Shown here: in pieces, positions 31,031-42,785 of the stretch
How positions within the stretch are numbered: the first letter of the stretch is position 1
Layout: each line of letters begins with the position of its first letter
From: Asterella californica
Taxonomy: Eukaryota; Streptophyta; Marchantiopsida; Marchantiales; Aytoniaceae
Direction: 5' to 3'
DNA length: 64,000 nt
Assembly: GCA_036924285.1 (NCBI GenBank)
Contig: JAYKYS010000018.1
Location: 558,001 to 622,000, forward strand
Notes under the pieces: generated by a model
Database searches by the model: none
What the model saw: the letters and a program-made list of their open reading frames with translations, nothing else
Told to the model about the DNA's origin: nothing
Made by a program: the position numbers and the translations under genes

Positions 31031-32349
31031 TGTCGTGATGTGAATCATTTCACATAGTAAATGATTCATTTCTCTGTCGGGCGTTAGTCTCTCTGAGTGA
31101 AGTTAAGAGATCAGAGAAGTCCATTTTTGGAAGATGTTATATATTTTGAGTCTTAGTAGGTTGATTATCATGTTGATAGGATTTAAGCTCATGGGTTGTA
31201 TTTGCGTGTCACCCATGCACGCTTTCTAGCTGATTTAAGTTATTTTTCGGGGCTGCGTGTCATTTTAGGTAGTTTAAGTTTTACGCTGACACCCTAGGGG
31301 GCTTGACGTGGTAGCCTATGAGTGTAGATAAGTTACCAGGTAGTTTAAGGCACAAAAGGACAGTAAAGTGGAGCTATGAACTCCCATTGGTCCATTTTGT
31401 CTTTTATAAAACTCTAAGTTTAGAAATAGAGCTCTAAAGAGGATTTCAGGCAATTGGTGAGTGTACTGCGAAATCTGAGAGCACAGGGAGATAGAGCTCG
31501 TCGTGCCAAGCACTATCAGCGAAAATTTTGATCAATTTGGAGCAATAAAGAAGGAGTTATGGCTGATTGAAGTTCAATTTGTGTCAGAATTGCAACACTT
31601 CTGTTGAATTTGGGGTTTTGAGTGTCAATTGCAGCAGAATTGAGGAAATCGCTTCAAACCTTCGTGGTTGTGTTCATTTTCAGCCGGGCTACGACTGTCA
31701 AAAAAGTTTCAAGTGATTTGAGTTACTGAGTAATTCAGGGCGGCCAATGAAGCAGAGGGGATCTGTAAAGCTCGCAATCTAGAGTAGCAACTTCAGAGAA
31801 CGAAATCTGGAGTTCTGTGTACAATCAGGAGGTCCAACTTCACAGGAGTGTTCAGCAAGCTGTGTACTGCAAATGCTGTAAGAAACTTCAAAATTGATCG
31901 AGCCAATCTCCTGTTATAGATCGAAATAGCTAGCTGGGTACCAGAAATTGTAATAATTTCTCTGTTCAGAAAGTTTCTACTCATATCTTGGTGCTCTGAA
32001 TTGATCTCAAGCTGAAACTTCGTATGTGTATCCAGTAGGACCTCATTGACATGTAGGAGAAGTTCTGAAGTCTAAACCTTCACATATGTCTCAATCCTGA
32101 GTGTCAAAGTTCGCCGTTAGATCTTATCGTTGCTAGTTAAGCCTGAACTTTGCTTCCTGAACATATCAGAAGAGCCAAGAGACTTGTATGAGCGTTTTTC
32201 AGTATCACCTTGTAACCTGAAGCCTATCCTTTGAGCAAACCAGCCACAGCCAGAGTCTAGTGCTTCCTTAAGTAGACTGAACACAGCCTTCAAGCTCATA
32301 TCACAGCTAGAAGGTTCCGCCCTTCCCGAGGAAAACTCTCAACTCTACA
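31031..32349 (+). mobile_element. Solo LTR of the Gypsy-1/2 superfamily (copy B), inside Copia-1 RT
   Basis: TGTCGTGATGTGAATC ... CTCTACA, 1,319 bp, aligning throughout with 3713-5031. The 4-bp flanks are ACAT (31027-31030) and ACGT (32350-32353), a target duplication with one change. Taking out the LTR and one flank joins LLLLH to VDDV in frame, placing the insertion in the codons just before the catalytic Asp pair of the copia RT. Confidence 0.9.
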
Positions 32350-33294
32350 ACGTGGATGACGTGATATTATTCTGAAGTAATAAAGAAGGAGTACAGAAGG
32401 TTCAGCAAGCTTTACTGCTGAACCTTCTGTATGATGAAAGATCTAGGACTTCTCAACTTTTGTCCCGGAGTCCAGTTTTTGGAAGACGACTACATGCTGT
32501 ACCTCACTCAAGCAAGATACAGAAAAAGTATAATTCAGGATTTTCAGATGGAGAAGTGCAACCTTGCGTCTACTCCCATGGTTATCTCACAACATTCTTC
32601 TGTTGATAATGAACGTGCAGATGGAACAGAATTCAAGAAATTGATTGGGAAGTTGATTTACTTGGCTGTCACTACTAGACCAGATATCTTGTTTGCAGTT
32701 AGCAAATTCAGTTAAAATATGAAATGTCACACAATAATGCATATGAGAGCAACAAAGAGAGTTTGGCGTTACCTCAAAGAACTACGTTATGACTTCAAAT
32801 ATAACTCAGATAAGTCTCTTGGACTTGTCAGATTGATTGAGCAGGTGATTCTTTAGATCGTAAATCAATGTCTGGATTTGCATTTATGCTTGGAGGAGGT
32901 GCCATCACTTGGCAGTGTAAAAAGCAGCCAACTCTTGCTTTATCGTCCTCTGAAGCAGAATATCACGGCATGTGTAATGCAGCACGAGAGATCATTTGGA
33001 TAAGATGGATGTTGGAAGATGTAGGTGTGAACCAAGACACTCCAACAGTAATTTGGACTGATAACATGAGTGCAATAACATTGAGAAAACCTTGAGAATG
33101 CCACGCTACAACAAAGCACATTGAAATGCAAGTACACTTTATTGAAAAAAATAATTTCAGGAGAGGTTGTTAATCAATGGATAACAACGGATGACCAAAC
33201 TGTTGATATATTCATCAAGTCTTTGTCTTCATACAAGTTCAAAAATTGAGATTTGAACTCAGTGTATATTCAGTATCACTAATATTAAAAAAGA

Positions 33295-33524
33295 TGTTAA
33301 AAATAATGTCTAGGTTCAGACTTCAATCACTCTTAGTCCCACCAAGTTCAAGAACATGTAGTACATCAACCTCAGTCTCATCTCTCTATGACTTATCACT
33401 AACCTCTTGTCTATAAATTAAAGTATATATAAAACTCGCCTCTAGCGAGAGGATGAATCTTCTGATCCCTTTACTGATATATCTCATCTAAGAGAGAGTA
33501 TTAAATTCCTTTGGTTATCAAACA
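33295..33524 (+). repeat. 3' LTR of Copia-1 (230 bp)
   Basis: TGTTAAAAATAATGTCTAG ... TTATCAAACA. It matches the reverse complement of 42549-42785 along its length. The TG...CA ends agree in both. It contains a TATA-like stretch (AAGTATATATAAAAC, 33421-33435). Confidence 0.9.
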
Positions 33525-34286
33525 AATACTTTTTTACTTTTTTTTTTTATTTAAAACGACCACAGTTGACCGACCACAGTTTATTGCACGGCTAAGGAGC
33601 CACCCGGTACAAGGGCATGGTTGCAGCCGATTCGCCTCATTCCCTAAACCTAGGCTCAATTCCCTGCCCCGCCTTTTGCTTCTCTTCTCCATCCTCTCGT
33701 CCGCTTGCGTTTCTTTCGTCTCCACCTCGTTAGTCCTCAGCTTTTCGCTCATCTGCACGCACTGTCAGATAGTCGTGTTGTCACCACGAGCCTCGATCCT
33801 TTTCATCATCACTCTAGAGGTCTTCGCAGGACCTTGCGTTTCTTGCCCTTAGTGTTGTTATCATTATTGCTGCCCTTGCTGTCGTGGTTCCACGCCTGCG
33901 TACTGCACCTCCGGCTGTTGACCTTGTTATTCAACTCTCTGCTGGTTCTTCTCTCGCGCCTCGAGGTAACGAGGCGCTGGCCCACTTCTTTCTGACTCTT
34001 GACTGACATGTTGTTGACATTCGCAGCCCTCTTCTGGCTCCAATCGAGGGCGACTCCACGCATCTTCCCGTCCTCCGTGCCTCCCTGGCTTGAGCAATTG
34101 CTGTGCTCCTCGTTTCGAGGTTCGGGAGACCCGTGCTGCAAGGAGGAGAACGGGCCCTGACTCGATCGATCCACGTGTTCCTCGCTTCGGTCCTCCTATC
34201 TGGTTCAGTATCTCTCGCCATCCCCCTTAGTCCTCTTTGTCTTATATCTGTCTGTCACTGCTAGTGCTAGTGTTGTCGATTCGTCT

Positions 34287-37200
34287 TTGCTCTCCTCTCG
34301 CCTTGTACTGCCACATTCTCTGAATCGATCCGAGGGTCCGCATGGCTGCCGCTCAAACCTTCTTGTTGTCTTGGCTCATGTCTTCTCTCAGGCCGGCCCA
34401 AGAGACCTGCAAGCCTCCGTCATAACTCTAGCTGCCGGTCTCTCTGTCTTTTGGTCCCTGAAGATGTAGTCAGCTCTCTCTATCCATGCACAATGAGTAT
34501 GTTCAACCAGTATAGTGAGGAGGCCCGGGTTTAGGTTCCTTAGCTCCAGCGCCTTGTCAATCGTGACCAGCAGCCTGCTCCCTTCCATGTAGTCCAGTCC
34601 GCAATCTAGTTCGTGAAGCCGGAATCTCTCTCATCTTGCCCTGGTAGTTGGACATTCCCAGAAGATGTGCTCTATGGTTTCTATCGTTCGGCACCTTTTC
34701 GCACAGCCCTCATCGCCGATCCTCATCTGTTGGGCCCTGCGATTAGTGAAAAACCCGTGATTTAAGATCCTCCAAACCCAAAGGTTCGTTCTCAAGGACC
34801 CCCCTCCTTGCCATAGCCTTCTCCACCGTTTCTCCCATGTCTCTGCCCAGTCATTAACTCTCCACCTGGCGTTCAGCAAGTCGAGGTTCGGGGATGGCTT
34901 TGGCAATATCTCCTTCCACGTCTTAAGGTCCTGTTTCCATCCTGTAAAGGTGTGCTTGTCTCCTTTCCAGATCCAGTTGTCACTCTCTTGTAGACCTCCC
35001 GAGATAGTCAACACTTCACCCGCCCATCTCGTCAGTCTCGCTAGAGGAGTGTTGTCCGTGTTCCCTTGGGGTTCATTATTGGTGCTCAGCAAGGCGCCTC
35101 GCATCGAGTCCTGCAGGTCCCTTAGCTTAAGGGAGTTGAGGGTGTGTAGGCTATTCTTTTTGACTGGATTTGACCCTCAGCACCTCCTTCTTTTCTTGTG
35201 ATTCAATCTGGTCCTTCCTTTGCCAGAGCTCCACAACAATCCTAGAGGGAAGTCCACCGAGGAGGAGGACCTTTTTGCCTTCGAAGGTTAGCCTCGTCCA
35301 GCCCCCAGCACTTCAACATGCTGTCGAGGGTCTGAAGTTGTCGAACTCTTAGGCCGAGAGTCATCAGTAGCCGCTCCTCCGGGGACCACCCCCTCGACTC
35401 CTTCCCGTATTCCCTGCCTCTTCTGTTTTCTCTGATGCCCCACCTCGCGAGGTTTATCCAGTCTTGTTTTCCTCCGCTGATTATTTCGGCTAAGTATTTT
35501 AGCTTCAGTGCTTGAGCTATCTTCCTGAAGAGCACTATCCCCAATCCCCCTTCCGCTTTGGGTTTGGTTAGCACATCCCAGGCGACCACCGACACCTTGG
35601 TCTTTCCCTCGGGAGTCCTGTCCCACAGAAAGGTCCGGCAGATTTCTTCCATCTTTTTGAAGCCGGTAATCGTGCAGTCCACACTCGTCAATTGGTACGC
35701 TGGAATAGCCTGTAGTACGTGTGTTAGTAGCACGACCCTACTAGGTCAAGAGAGGAGCCGGTTCGACCAGTGTTGCAACTTCTTTTGCAGTCTTCCTACG
35801 ATCTCCTCCACTATATGGTTCTCTGAAAACCCTTTCTCTATCCAGGCTCCGAGATACTTTATCATCTGCCCCGGTCTAGCGATGATGCATCCAAGTCTAG
35901 AAGCCATCTCGGGATCTCCTCCATCCCCATTGGGATGATAATCGACTTCTCGAGGTTCAACGATGCCCCTGAAATATCTTCGTACTTGTGCAAGACTTCG
36001 TGAGTTGCTTTGAAGCATTCCTCAGTGCCTTCTATCATCAGCCCCGTGTCGTCCGTGAAGAGCTGGTGGATCAGAGGGGGGATTGTCCCCTGTCCAGAGC
36101 CCCTCTATCCGCCCCTGTTCCCTCGCTTTCTTTAGCATATTCATTAGGGGCTGGGTCGCTATGGCAAACAGGAAAGGTGCGACCGGACAACCCTGTCTAA
36201 CCCCCCTTCCCAAGTTTATTTCTTTTGTGAACCCTCCGTTGACGTGAACCTTGGATTGTCCATCCTCCGCCAGACCTTTCAGCAAGCCGACGAAGTGGAG
36301 GTCGAACCGCATTTTGTCCATGGTGTCCCACAGGTAATCCCTCGACACCCGGTCGTATGCCTTCATGAAGTCGATCTTCATGAACAGCGAGGCCCACCCC
36401 TTAGTTTCTGCCACTTCCTGTCCCAGCTTGAAACTGAGAATGTTGTCATAAATGTCTCTCCCTTGTATGAAGCTCGTCTGTTGTTCATCTACGACGTTTC
36501 CGACAACTGCTTTCAGCCTTTCCGCCAGGACCTTGCTTAGTAGCTTGTATGTGACTGTAAGGAGCGATATTGACCTCCAGTTCTCGAGAGCACTTCTTTC
36601 CCCCCCCTTTGAGTATGAGTTTAATCACCCCCTGCAGAGACTTCCAGTTAGTCCTTTTTGTTCTCCAAACTCTCCAACCATCTCCGTGCAAGCATCCTTA
36701 ATGTAGGGTCAGCATTCTTGCAACATCTCGTAAGTAACGCCATCGAGACCAGGCGATTTCTCCTTGGAGAAGTTCATTATTACTGTCTCTATTTCCTCAT
36801 GCGTAGGAGGCCCCACTAAGAAGGCGTTTTCCTCCGCGGTAATCCACTTCGAAGATCCAGCGCCTCCTCCCTCTTGGCTCTATTTTGTGAGACTTTCTCA
36901 TCCTCCTTGTAAAGTTCCGAATAGAACCTATGGACCCTTTCCAGTATTTCCTCGTGGTCCGCAGTGACCTGGCCATTTTCTAGCACCACTTCTTTCATGG
37001 CCTCCCTTCCGTGTTTTGTCTTCAATTGGGCAAAAAAATAGCGGGAGGGAGCTTCCCCCTCCTTCAGCCACCGGATTCTGCTCCTTTTCCTCCATATGCT
37101 CGCGTCTTGGTGCTCCTTCTTCCTAACTTTCTCCCCTATCTCTTGTAGTTTCTCCTTTAGCGCTTCCGAGGTATCTTCCCTGGCTAGAATGCGCAGTCTC

Positions 37201-38232
37201 TGGAGTTCTGCCTCTAAATCTCCCCTCCTTGGTGTTCCCTGTCCCTCCATTCTTTTTTCTTCCATCAGAACTCGTTTGACCTTTGCCCACCCGATCACCC
37301 ACTTCGTTCTAGGGTCTCCACTCGCCCTCTGTTGTTCTCTCCAGACCGCTTCCACCCTCACTTTCACTCTCGGGGTCTTCAACGCTGCCGCGTCCATCTT
37401 GAAGTACGTCATTTTTTTTCTTCTTATCCCTACCCTCTTCGCTCCTGAGCTGCATTTCTATCGTTACCGGAATATGATCCGATAGAGTCTGTCTGTCGTC
37501 ATGCACGATTCTAGAGATGCCTGAGCACCACTCCGCGCTGTTGTTGATGTAGAATCTGTCCAGTCTAGCCTGGTCGAGGCGATCCCCAGACCTGACTTGC
37601 CTGGTGTATACATGGTCCTCCTTTTCCAGCGCGCAGAATAAAGCATCAACTAGGTCGGACCTTAAGAGAGTGTTCCTCCAAAGATGGAGTTCGCTGTCGT
37701 GTAAGAGCGGTGAGGGGTCCACACTATCGTCGGATAGTTCCACCATATTTCAGTCACCCATTAGGACCCACTGACCCTTGCTCGTCTTCTCAGCGATCCA
37801 CTCCCAGAGTTTCCTTCTGTCGTGTCTCCTGTTCGGGACGTAAACCGATGCTATACCGATGGGGCCAGCCGCCGAGTCGATTACGCCCCTGGCAACCGAC
37901 CTGTCCCCTCTCACCCCTTGGTCTCTTACCTTGATATGCTCTTTGATCAGTAGCGCGGCCCCTCCTCTACCCCCTACATTGTAGTCGACAATTCTCGTCC
38001 CTTCGCGAACTAGTAGTTTCAGATTATTTTCTAGTCTTTGTTCTTGCGCTTTCAACTCCTGGAGAGCAATGATGTCTGCTTGCACCCTTTCTCTCCTCAG
38101 CCATCTGCGAAGAATAGTCAAGCGATGCGGGTCTCCCAGCCCTCTAACGTTCCAAGACGAGATTTTTAGTGAGTTCTGCATGATTAATATCTTGTAAATT
38201 CTGAAAGCTACTCCCTCCCTCGTTTCTCTCAT
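34287..38232 (-). pseudogene. LINE ORF2: AP endonuclease, reverse transcriptase, zinc motif
   Basis: Endonuclease (38181-37309) shows ISSWNVRGLG, LQELK, VYVPNRRHDRRKLWEW, then GD*N with TGA in place of Trp at 37747-37749, and SDHIP. A run of A near 37410 marks a frameshift. A basic linker and the pre-RT region (36816-37412) follow. RT is at about 35.75-36.78 kb with motifs FMKIDFMKAYDRVSRDYLW, GRGVRQGCPVAPFLF and the box FTDD (usually YADD or FADD). Thumb and connection region is at 35242-35733 (VSVVAWDVLTKPKAEGGLG). The C-terminal zinc motif near 34640-34720 (CAKRCRTIETIEHIFWEC) is the one found after plant L1 RTs. Function in the family: target-primed reverse transcription. At least five frame breaks make it inactive. 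Confidence 0.9.
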
Positions 38233-38683
38233 CTTCCCTTAAGCGTTTTGGCCGCCAGCAGGCTCCGAGCCCTCGCCTGGTGCTCCTTCTTCGTCGGCTT
38301 GTCTTTTTTCTGCAGTGTTTTCCCTATCCTTCTCCTTGAGGTCTTTGTATTGAGTCACGACACTTTCTGGGTTGTGGTCTTCCTCCCCCCTCTACGTCCT
38401 GAGGTGTGTTAGGCTCTAGCTCATGTAGAACCTCTCTCTCAATACTTCTGAGTGCCTCTAGAGGTTGTTGGGGGTCCACCTGGCTTCCCCACCATCCCGG
38501 TGGATCCCGCCCCAGCCCTTCCTCCTTCCTCCCTTCGTGGGTATCGTTGACTTCTTCTCCCTCCCTTCTCCTACCTCCTACATCTTCAAGGTCTCCCGGT
38601 GTTAGGCCCCTTCCATCATCTCTATCGGCTGCTGCCCAGAATCTCGAGATCGGTTCTCCTCGTGGCTAGTTTGTTGTTTAGTC

Positions 38684-40692
38684 TCAGCGGCTCTTGCCTC
38701 CTCTACGTCCTCGTCTTCCTCCCTTATGTTTTCCTTGCAGTCTTTTTGATGGGCTGTCTGACCTGTTAGTGGGCTCTTCCTCTTCCCCCCTGTGATTCTC
38801 TTCGGTCCTGCCTTTGTTTCGTGTCTCTTGCCCCCCTTTCTCTCTTCTTTTCGGCTCCGGGTTGTACTCCTCGAATTCCTCTATTTGCATTGCCGCAGAT
38901 GCCTCTCCCTGCTGTGTTCCTTCCTTTCCTTCCGGCCTGATATGGTTGTCGCCGTCCGCTTCATTCAGGTCTGGAATGGGCCCTTTTGTGTTGCTCTTGG
39001 GTGCCGTCTCTTCCCTTCCTGCCTCCTCTTCCATGTCCTCTGTGTCTGGTTCCGCATGCTAGCTTGGAGAGTGAGGGTAGCGTTTCTGAGCCCTTCTCCC
39101 GGACAGATCAAAGAGGGGCGTACCCCCTCCCTCCCCTCTCCCCTTTCAGCCTCGCCGTCGTTCTTTAGTTCTCCTCTTTCCTCCCCTTTCAGCACCTTGT
39201 CTTCTGCACTTCCTTCTTCTGTCTCCAGTAGTTCAAATCTGTTGGCTGGAGGTTTCGCCCCTTTCTTTTAGACCTTCTTCCTCGTCCATTTTTTTTAGTT
39301 ATCTCAGTAAATTCCCCCTCCTTGTCCCTTTTTGGTAGGTCCGCTTCCCCCTTCGTCGTGGCTGCTTCTGCCCTTGTGGTCTTCTCCTCCTCATTGGTTT
39401 TCCCGGATGTCTTTTCTTCCTCTTTTCTGACGCTTAGCCCCCTCCTGGTGTTATCTGGGCAGTTCCTCGCGTAATGTCCTTTCCGTTTACACACGAAGCA
39501 GGAGTCAAGCAAAGATTGGTAGAGAATGGGTTGGACCACCATCTCCCCCATTCCCAGAATAATCTGGAGATGGTCCTTCAGCTCCGCGTCCGGGTCGAGC
39601 AGTACACAGCCCCTTATGTGTGGGTAGGCATTTTTCACCTTCGTGGATGATTTATACAGGACCGGATCAATCGCAGCCAACATCGTATCTGCACCTATCT
39701 CAAAACTCGGATCCACTAGAGGCAGATCCACCCACACTGCCACCGCCTTTGGGATTCTCCGTTTGTGTCTTGTATCTCGGAGTCCAGGGAGCCGCCAGTA
39801 CTATCCTCCCGTTGCAGAAAAGAGATGCTTCCCTCAGTACTTGGTCGCGCTGTTCCTGTGTGGTGAGTACCACCAGAAAGTTTTTCCTGTTCAGCATCCG
39901 TAGCTGTGTGATGTGAACACCCAGACCTTGCTCGAGCCTCCTCGAGGTCCAAAACTCGAAGGCGTCTCTTGAAGGACTGCAGTCAACCGTCGATATTACT
40001 ACCGCCGTCAACTTTAAGAGGACGAGTCTGCTCGCGATCAGGTTCCTGTCTAGGTCGACCACCTTGCCGAGCTTGAGTTCACCTAGTTGCTGGTTCTTCT
40101 GTATGCACTGAATCGCCTCAATCAGTTCTTTGTCCGGCATCACGGTCCCAAGCAGTGGGTTCAATCCCTCCAGGTAGGGGTTCTGACCAGTTCTCTCCAG
40201 TGCTTTCAGTGGTTTTGCCCAGCTGTTTGGCGCAGTTGTCTTCCCCTTGTCTCCTTGTTCAATCTTGCTCTGTGGTTCCTCTGTTTTCTTTTCCTTTCCT
40301 GTGTTGCCATTCGTAGGGACAGTGGCACCTGGCCTCCCATTCTCTCCTGAGAGTCGCAGTGCCGGTCACGAAGTGCCCTCTGCCGTGTTGTTACTCGCTC
40401 CCCCTACTTGCAGTTTAGTCCCCCTTCCTCGCTCCGCATTGATACTTTCTGGCCGTGTCTTGCAGGCGGCGTCTTCACTGTTGCTAGCTTTTCCCTGCGC
40501 TTCCTCCTGTTGGCCTCTGTCAACTGCGCGCCCCTCAGAGAGACAGGCAGCCAGGGTCTTCGGTCTCTCGGGGGATCCCACCTCAATCCTCTTCTCGCTC
40601 TTCTCTTCCTCTTGTCTCGCTTCGGTTCTTTGCTCATGTGCTTCTGTCCCTCTGACTGACCGTTTTTTCTGTGAATGGTGTAGTGATTCCAC
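38684..40692 (-). pseudogene. LINE ORF1: RNA-binding protein with DUF4283-like domain and CCHC knuckle
   Basis: Central part 40164-39700 has FWTSRRLEQGLGVHITQLR, then LTTQEQRDQVLREA and the strand IVLAAPWTPRY, typical of DUF4283 in plant LINE ORF1. A 1-nt frameshift near 39748 moves to 39743-39189, with the knuckle CFVCKRKGHYARNC (CX2CX4HX4C) and a long Lys/Glu-rich tail. More charged sequence (39034-38684) and a charged N-terminal segment (40692-40366) lie in other frames. The protein would coat the LINE RNA. Upstream start not certain. Confidence 0.82.
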
Positions 40693-40904
40693 CGTGACAG
40701 AGCTTCAGTCAGGGTTTCTCAACCTCCTCGAGTCGACCGTGTTGAGAGATTCCCGTCGAGCTCGTTTTTTTTCTAGCTCTATCTCCATTCGCAGCTCTTG
40801 GTTCCTCATGCTCCGAACTGTATCTGTATGCTTCCTTTGCCACCTCCCGTCTCCTCTCCTGGTGCCTCTTCTCTTACGTCGTCATTCGTCATTTTGCGTC
40901 TCTT

Positions 40905-42785
40905 CCAATTCCATCAAACTAGAGTTGAAATCCATTTGCAACAAATTTATCAACACTTAACAAATTGTGCACCAAACCAAACACCTCCAATGTTTCAGAT
41001 CTGACCTGAAGGAAGCTTGATACGGATGTTCGCTTCCCCCTTGACTTGATATCTCTTATCATCACCTAGTCTTATCTCTGGTCTATTCAGAGGATGGAAT
41101 CCTTGAAATCACTTCTTCTTCGATGTGATGTGGTTCGATGTAACAGAATCAATCCATCATTGTTGGTCATGAACATCTGTATACATGGCAGTGAAGCCGT
41201 CCATCATGATCAGATGTTTGTAAGAAGTTATCTCTGTTCGTGTTTGAACGTTGATCACGCTCTCTTCCGTAACTTATATGCGAAATGCTCACATTCTTAC
41301 GATAGTTGCAATTTCATGATTTTCGTCTGTTGGAACTGTTGAACTTGCCCTCTAATCCTTGTGTAGAACTTCCTCTCTTGTTCTCCCAAAGCTCCTTGTA
41401 TCTAGATTGCGAATCTTGAGATCTACCACCTTTTTTATCTCCCCTCTTGGAGAAGAAAGCAACATCAATGACGGTTGTCCGAATGGACTTGGTCTTGATG
41501 TTCATAGCTTCTTACAAAGCTAGTGTCTGCAGTTCTTCGCATGTGACAGGCTCCTTACACACATCCACAACTTTGACAAAATGCTCATATGGTTCTGATA
41601 AACACTGGAGCACTATCAACCATAAGTCATCATTGTTTATAGCCCCACCCAGATTCAGTTATTGTCCCAGACCTTCACTATATTTCCTACAGTCATTTAC
41701 AAAGTATTCAACTTCTTGCGAAACATTTTCTTCCTCCCATGAGCTGCTACTTCGTGCTTTTTGATGAATTTATCCCAAGCCTCTTTTGAGGTATAAGCCT
41801 CCAAGATATCTAAGATTTCAGAGTCTTTGACGATCATCTTGATGATGACAAGTGCTTGTTGATCTTGTTTAATCCAAGATTTGACATCTCTTGGTGTTCC
41901 AAGAGGTCTCTCCTCATCACCTAGCACAATTTCACACAAGTCATAATTCTGGAAGATGGTCTGAATCTTGAAACACCATATTGGATAGTTTGTATTGTCA
42001 TCTTATGATGATCATGAAATAAGTTATCACTAACGTTAAACCATCAAAAAAATATCAAGTAACTCAGAAAATCTGAAACTTCTTAGAGTGGTTGTGAAGG
42101 TGGAAGGAATATCTATATTCTTATCTCTTGCAATCCATCAAAATCTCAGAAATGTCAAATTTTATCATTAAGGTCTTAAAAAACACATTCAAAGTTATGC
42201 TGACCAAAATTTTACTTCCTTATACGAGCTTCGTTTGAGTTGAAAGTTGAATTGTTAGCAAGTTCTTTCTGAAATCCTTATACGAGCTCCATTTGGGTCG
42301 AAAGATAAATCGTTGGGAAGTTCTTTCTGAAATCCTTACATAAAAGAAGCCTTTCTAAGACCAAAAGAACTCTCAGAATTGCCAAATTAGATCTCCTTCC
42401 TCACCAAAAATGTAGTCAAACGTATTTTGGCCAGAAAATTTCTCTCTTTTTCTCTCTTTTCTTATGAAGATGGTACACACACTTTGTCTTTTGCACTCCC
42501 TGGTTATTCAATCTCCTTGCTAATGCTCCGACCTGAGCTCCAATACCATGTTTGAGAACCAAAGGCAGTGAATATTCTTTTCTAGATGAGATATATCAGT
42601 AAAAGGATTAGAAGATTCATCGTCTCTCTAGAGAGGAGTTGTTATATACTCTAATATACAGACAAGAGTTCAGCGATTAGTAATAGAGAGATGAGAATGA
42701 AGATGATATACTAGAGGGTAGAGGGCGACTGAACTTGGTAGTACTAGGAGTGACTGAAGTCTGAAACTAGACATTATTTTTAACA
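40905..42785 (-). mobile_element. Copia-2: 5' part of a Ty1/copia element of the Copia-1 family, inverted
   Basis: Minus-strand 5' LTR (42785-42549), then a primer-binding site TGGTATTGGAGC one base after the LTR end. This is one base from the TGGTATCAGAGC complementary to initiator tRNA-Met (other mismatches aside). Gag follows at about 41990-41697 (WCFKIQTIFQNYDLCEIVLGD, VKSWIKQDQQALVIIKMI, SKEAWDKFIKKHE) and continues 41505-41314. A degenerate zinc knuckle and a protease-region remnant follow to about 40905 (LGDDKRYQVKGEANIRIKLP; LLSVDKFVANGFQL). The rest is cut off by the LINE. Stops and shifts throughout. Confidence 0.85.
42549..42785 (-). repeat. 5' LTR of Copia-2 (237 bp)
   Basis: On the minus strand it begins TGTTAAAAATAATGTCTAG and ends TTCTCAAACA. 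The match to 33295-33524 is clear end to end. The primer-binding site follows directly. Confidence 0.9.

Larger units (their letters stand above)
30228..33524 (+). mobile_element. Copia-1: rearranged Ty1/copia element, 5' part missing
   Basis: Starts with a GAG-pre-integrase/integrase-start fragment (30228-30400, with REVCLKSKQTRRKFSKF and NLCGPT). It jumps to RT at 30454 without the integrase core. Order integrase before RT is that of Ty1/copia. RT N-terminus (30454-30741) has WRRAMEEEYDALLKNETWSL and YKWVYKIKR. After a deletion RT resumes at 30819 with QQPRGFV and LYGLKQAPRAWYTRID. A solo gypsy LTR splits RT exactly at the catalytic box. RT resumes at 32350 (VDDV), then 32431-32715, and RNase H at 32868-33095 has SSSEAEY and WTDNMSAI. 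The 3' LTR is at 33295-33524. Many stops and frameshifts; dead. Confidence 0.88.
33528..40895 (-). mobile_element. L1-type LINE, near full length, minus strand, inactivated
   Basis: On the minus strand: 5' leader, ORF1 with a DUF4283-like domain and CCHC knuckle, and ORF2 with AP endonuclease, RT and a C-terminal zinc motif. A poly(A) tail follows (poly(T) on the plus strand, 33530-33552). This is the layout of plant L1 elements. Its 3' tail sits 3 bp from the end of the Copia-1 3' LTR. Its 5' side borders Copia-2 protease sequence at about 40.90 kb. I could find no target duplication linking the two flanks. Confidence 0.9.

Noticed and set aside
38792..39271. Plus-strand ORFs over the LINE (also 40247-40960)
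   Set aside because: Low-complexity Ser/Leu/Pro translations that are the complement of the Lys/Glu/Arg-rich LINE ORF1.
33524..42549. Copia-1 and Copia-2 as the two ends of a single element
   Set aside because: Their LTRs and coding parts are in opposite orientation, so they cannot be one simple insertion.
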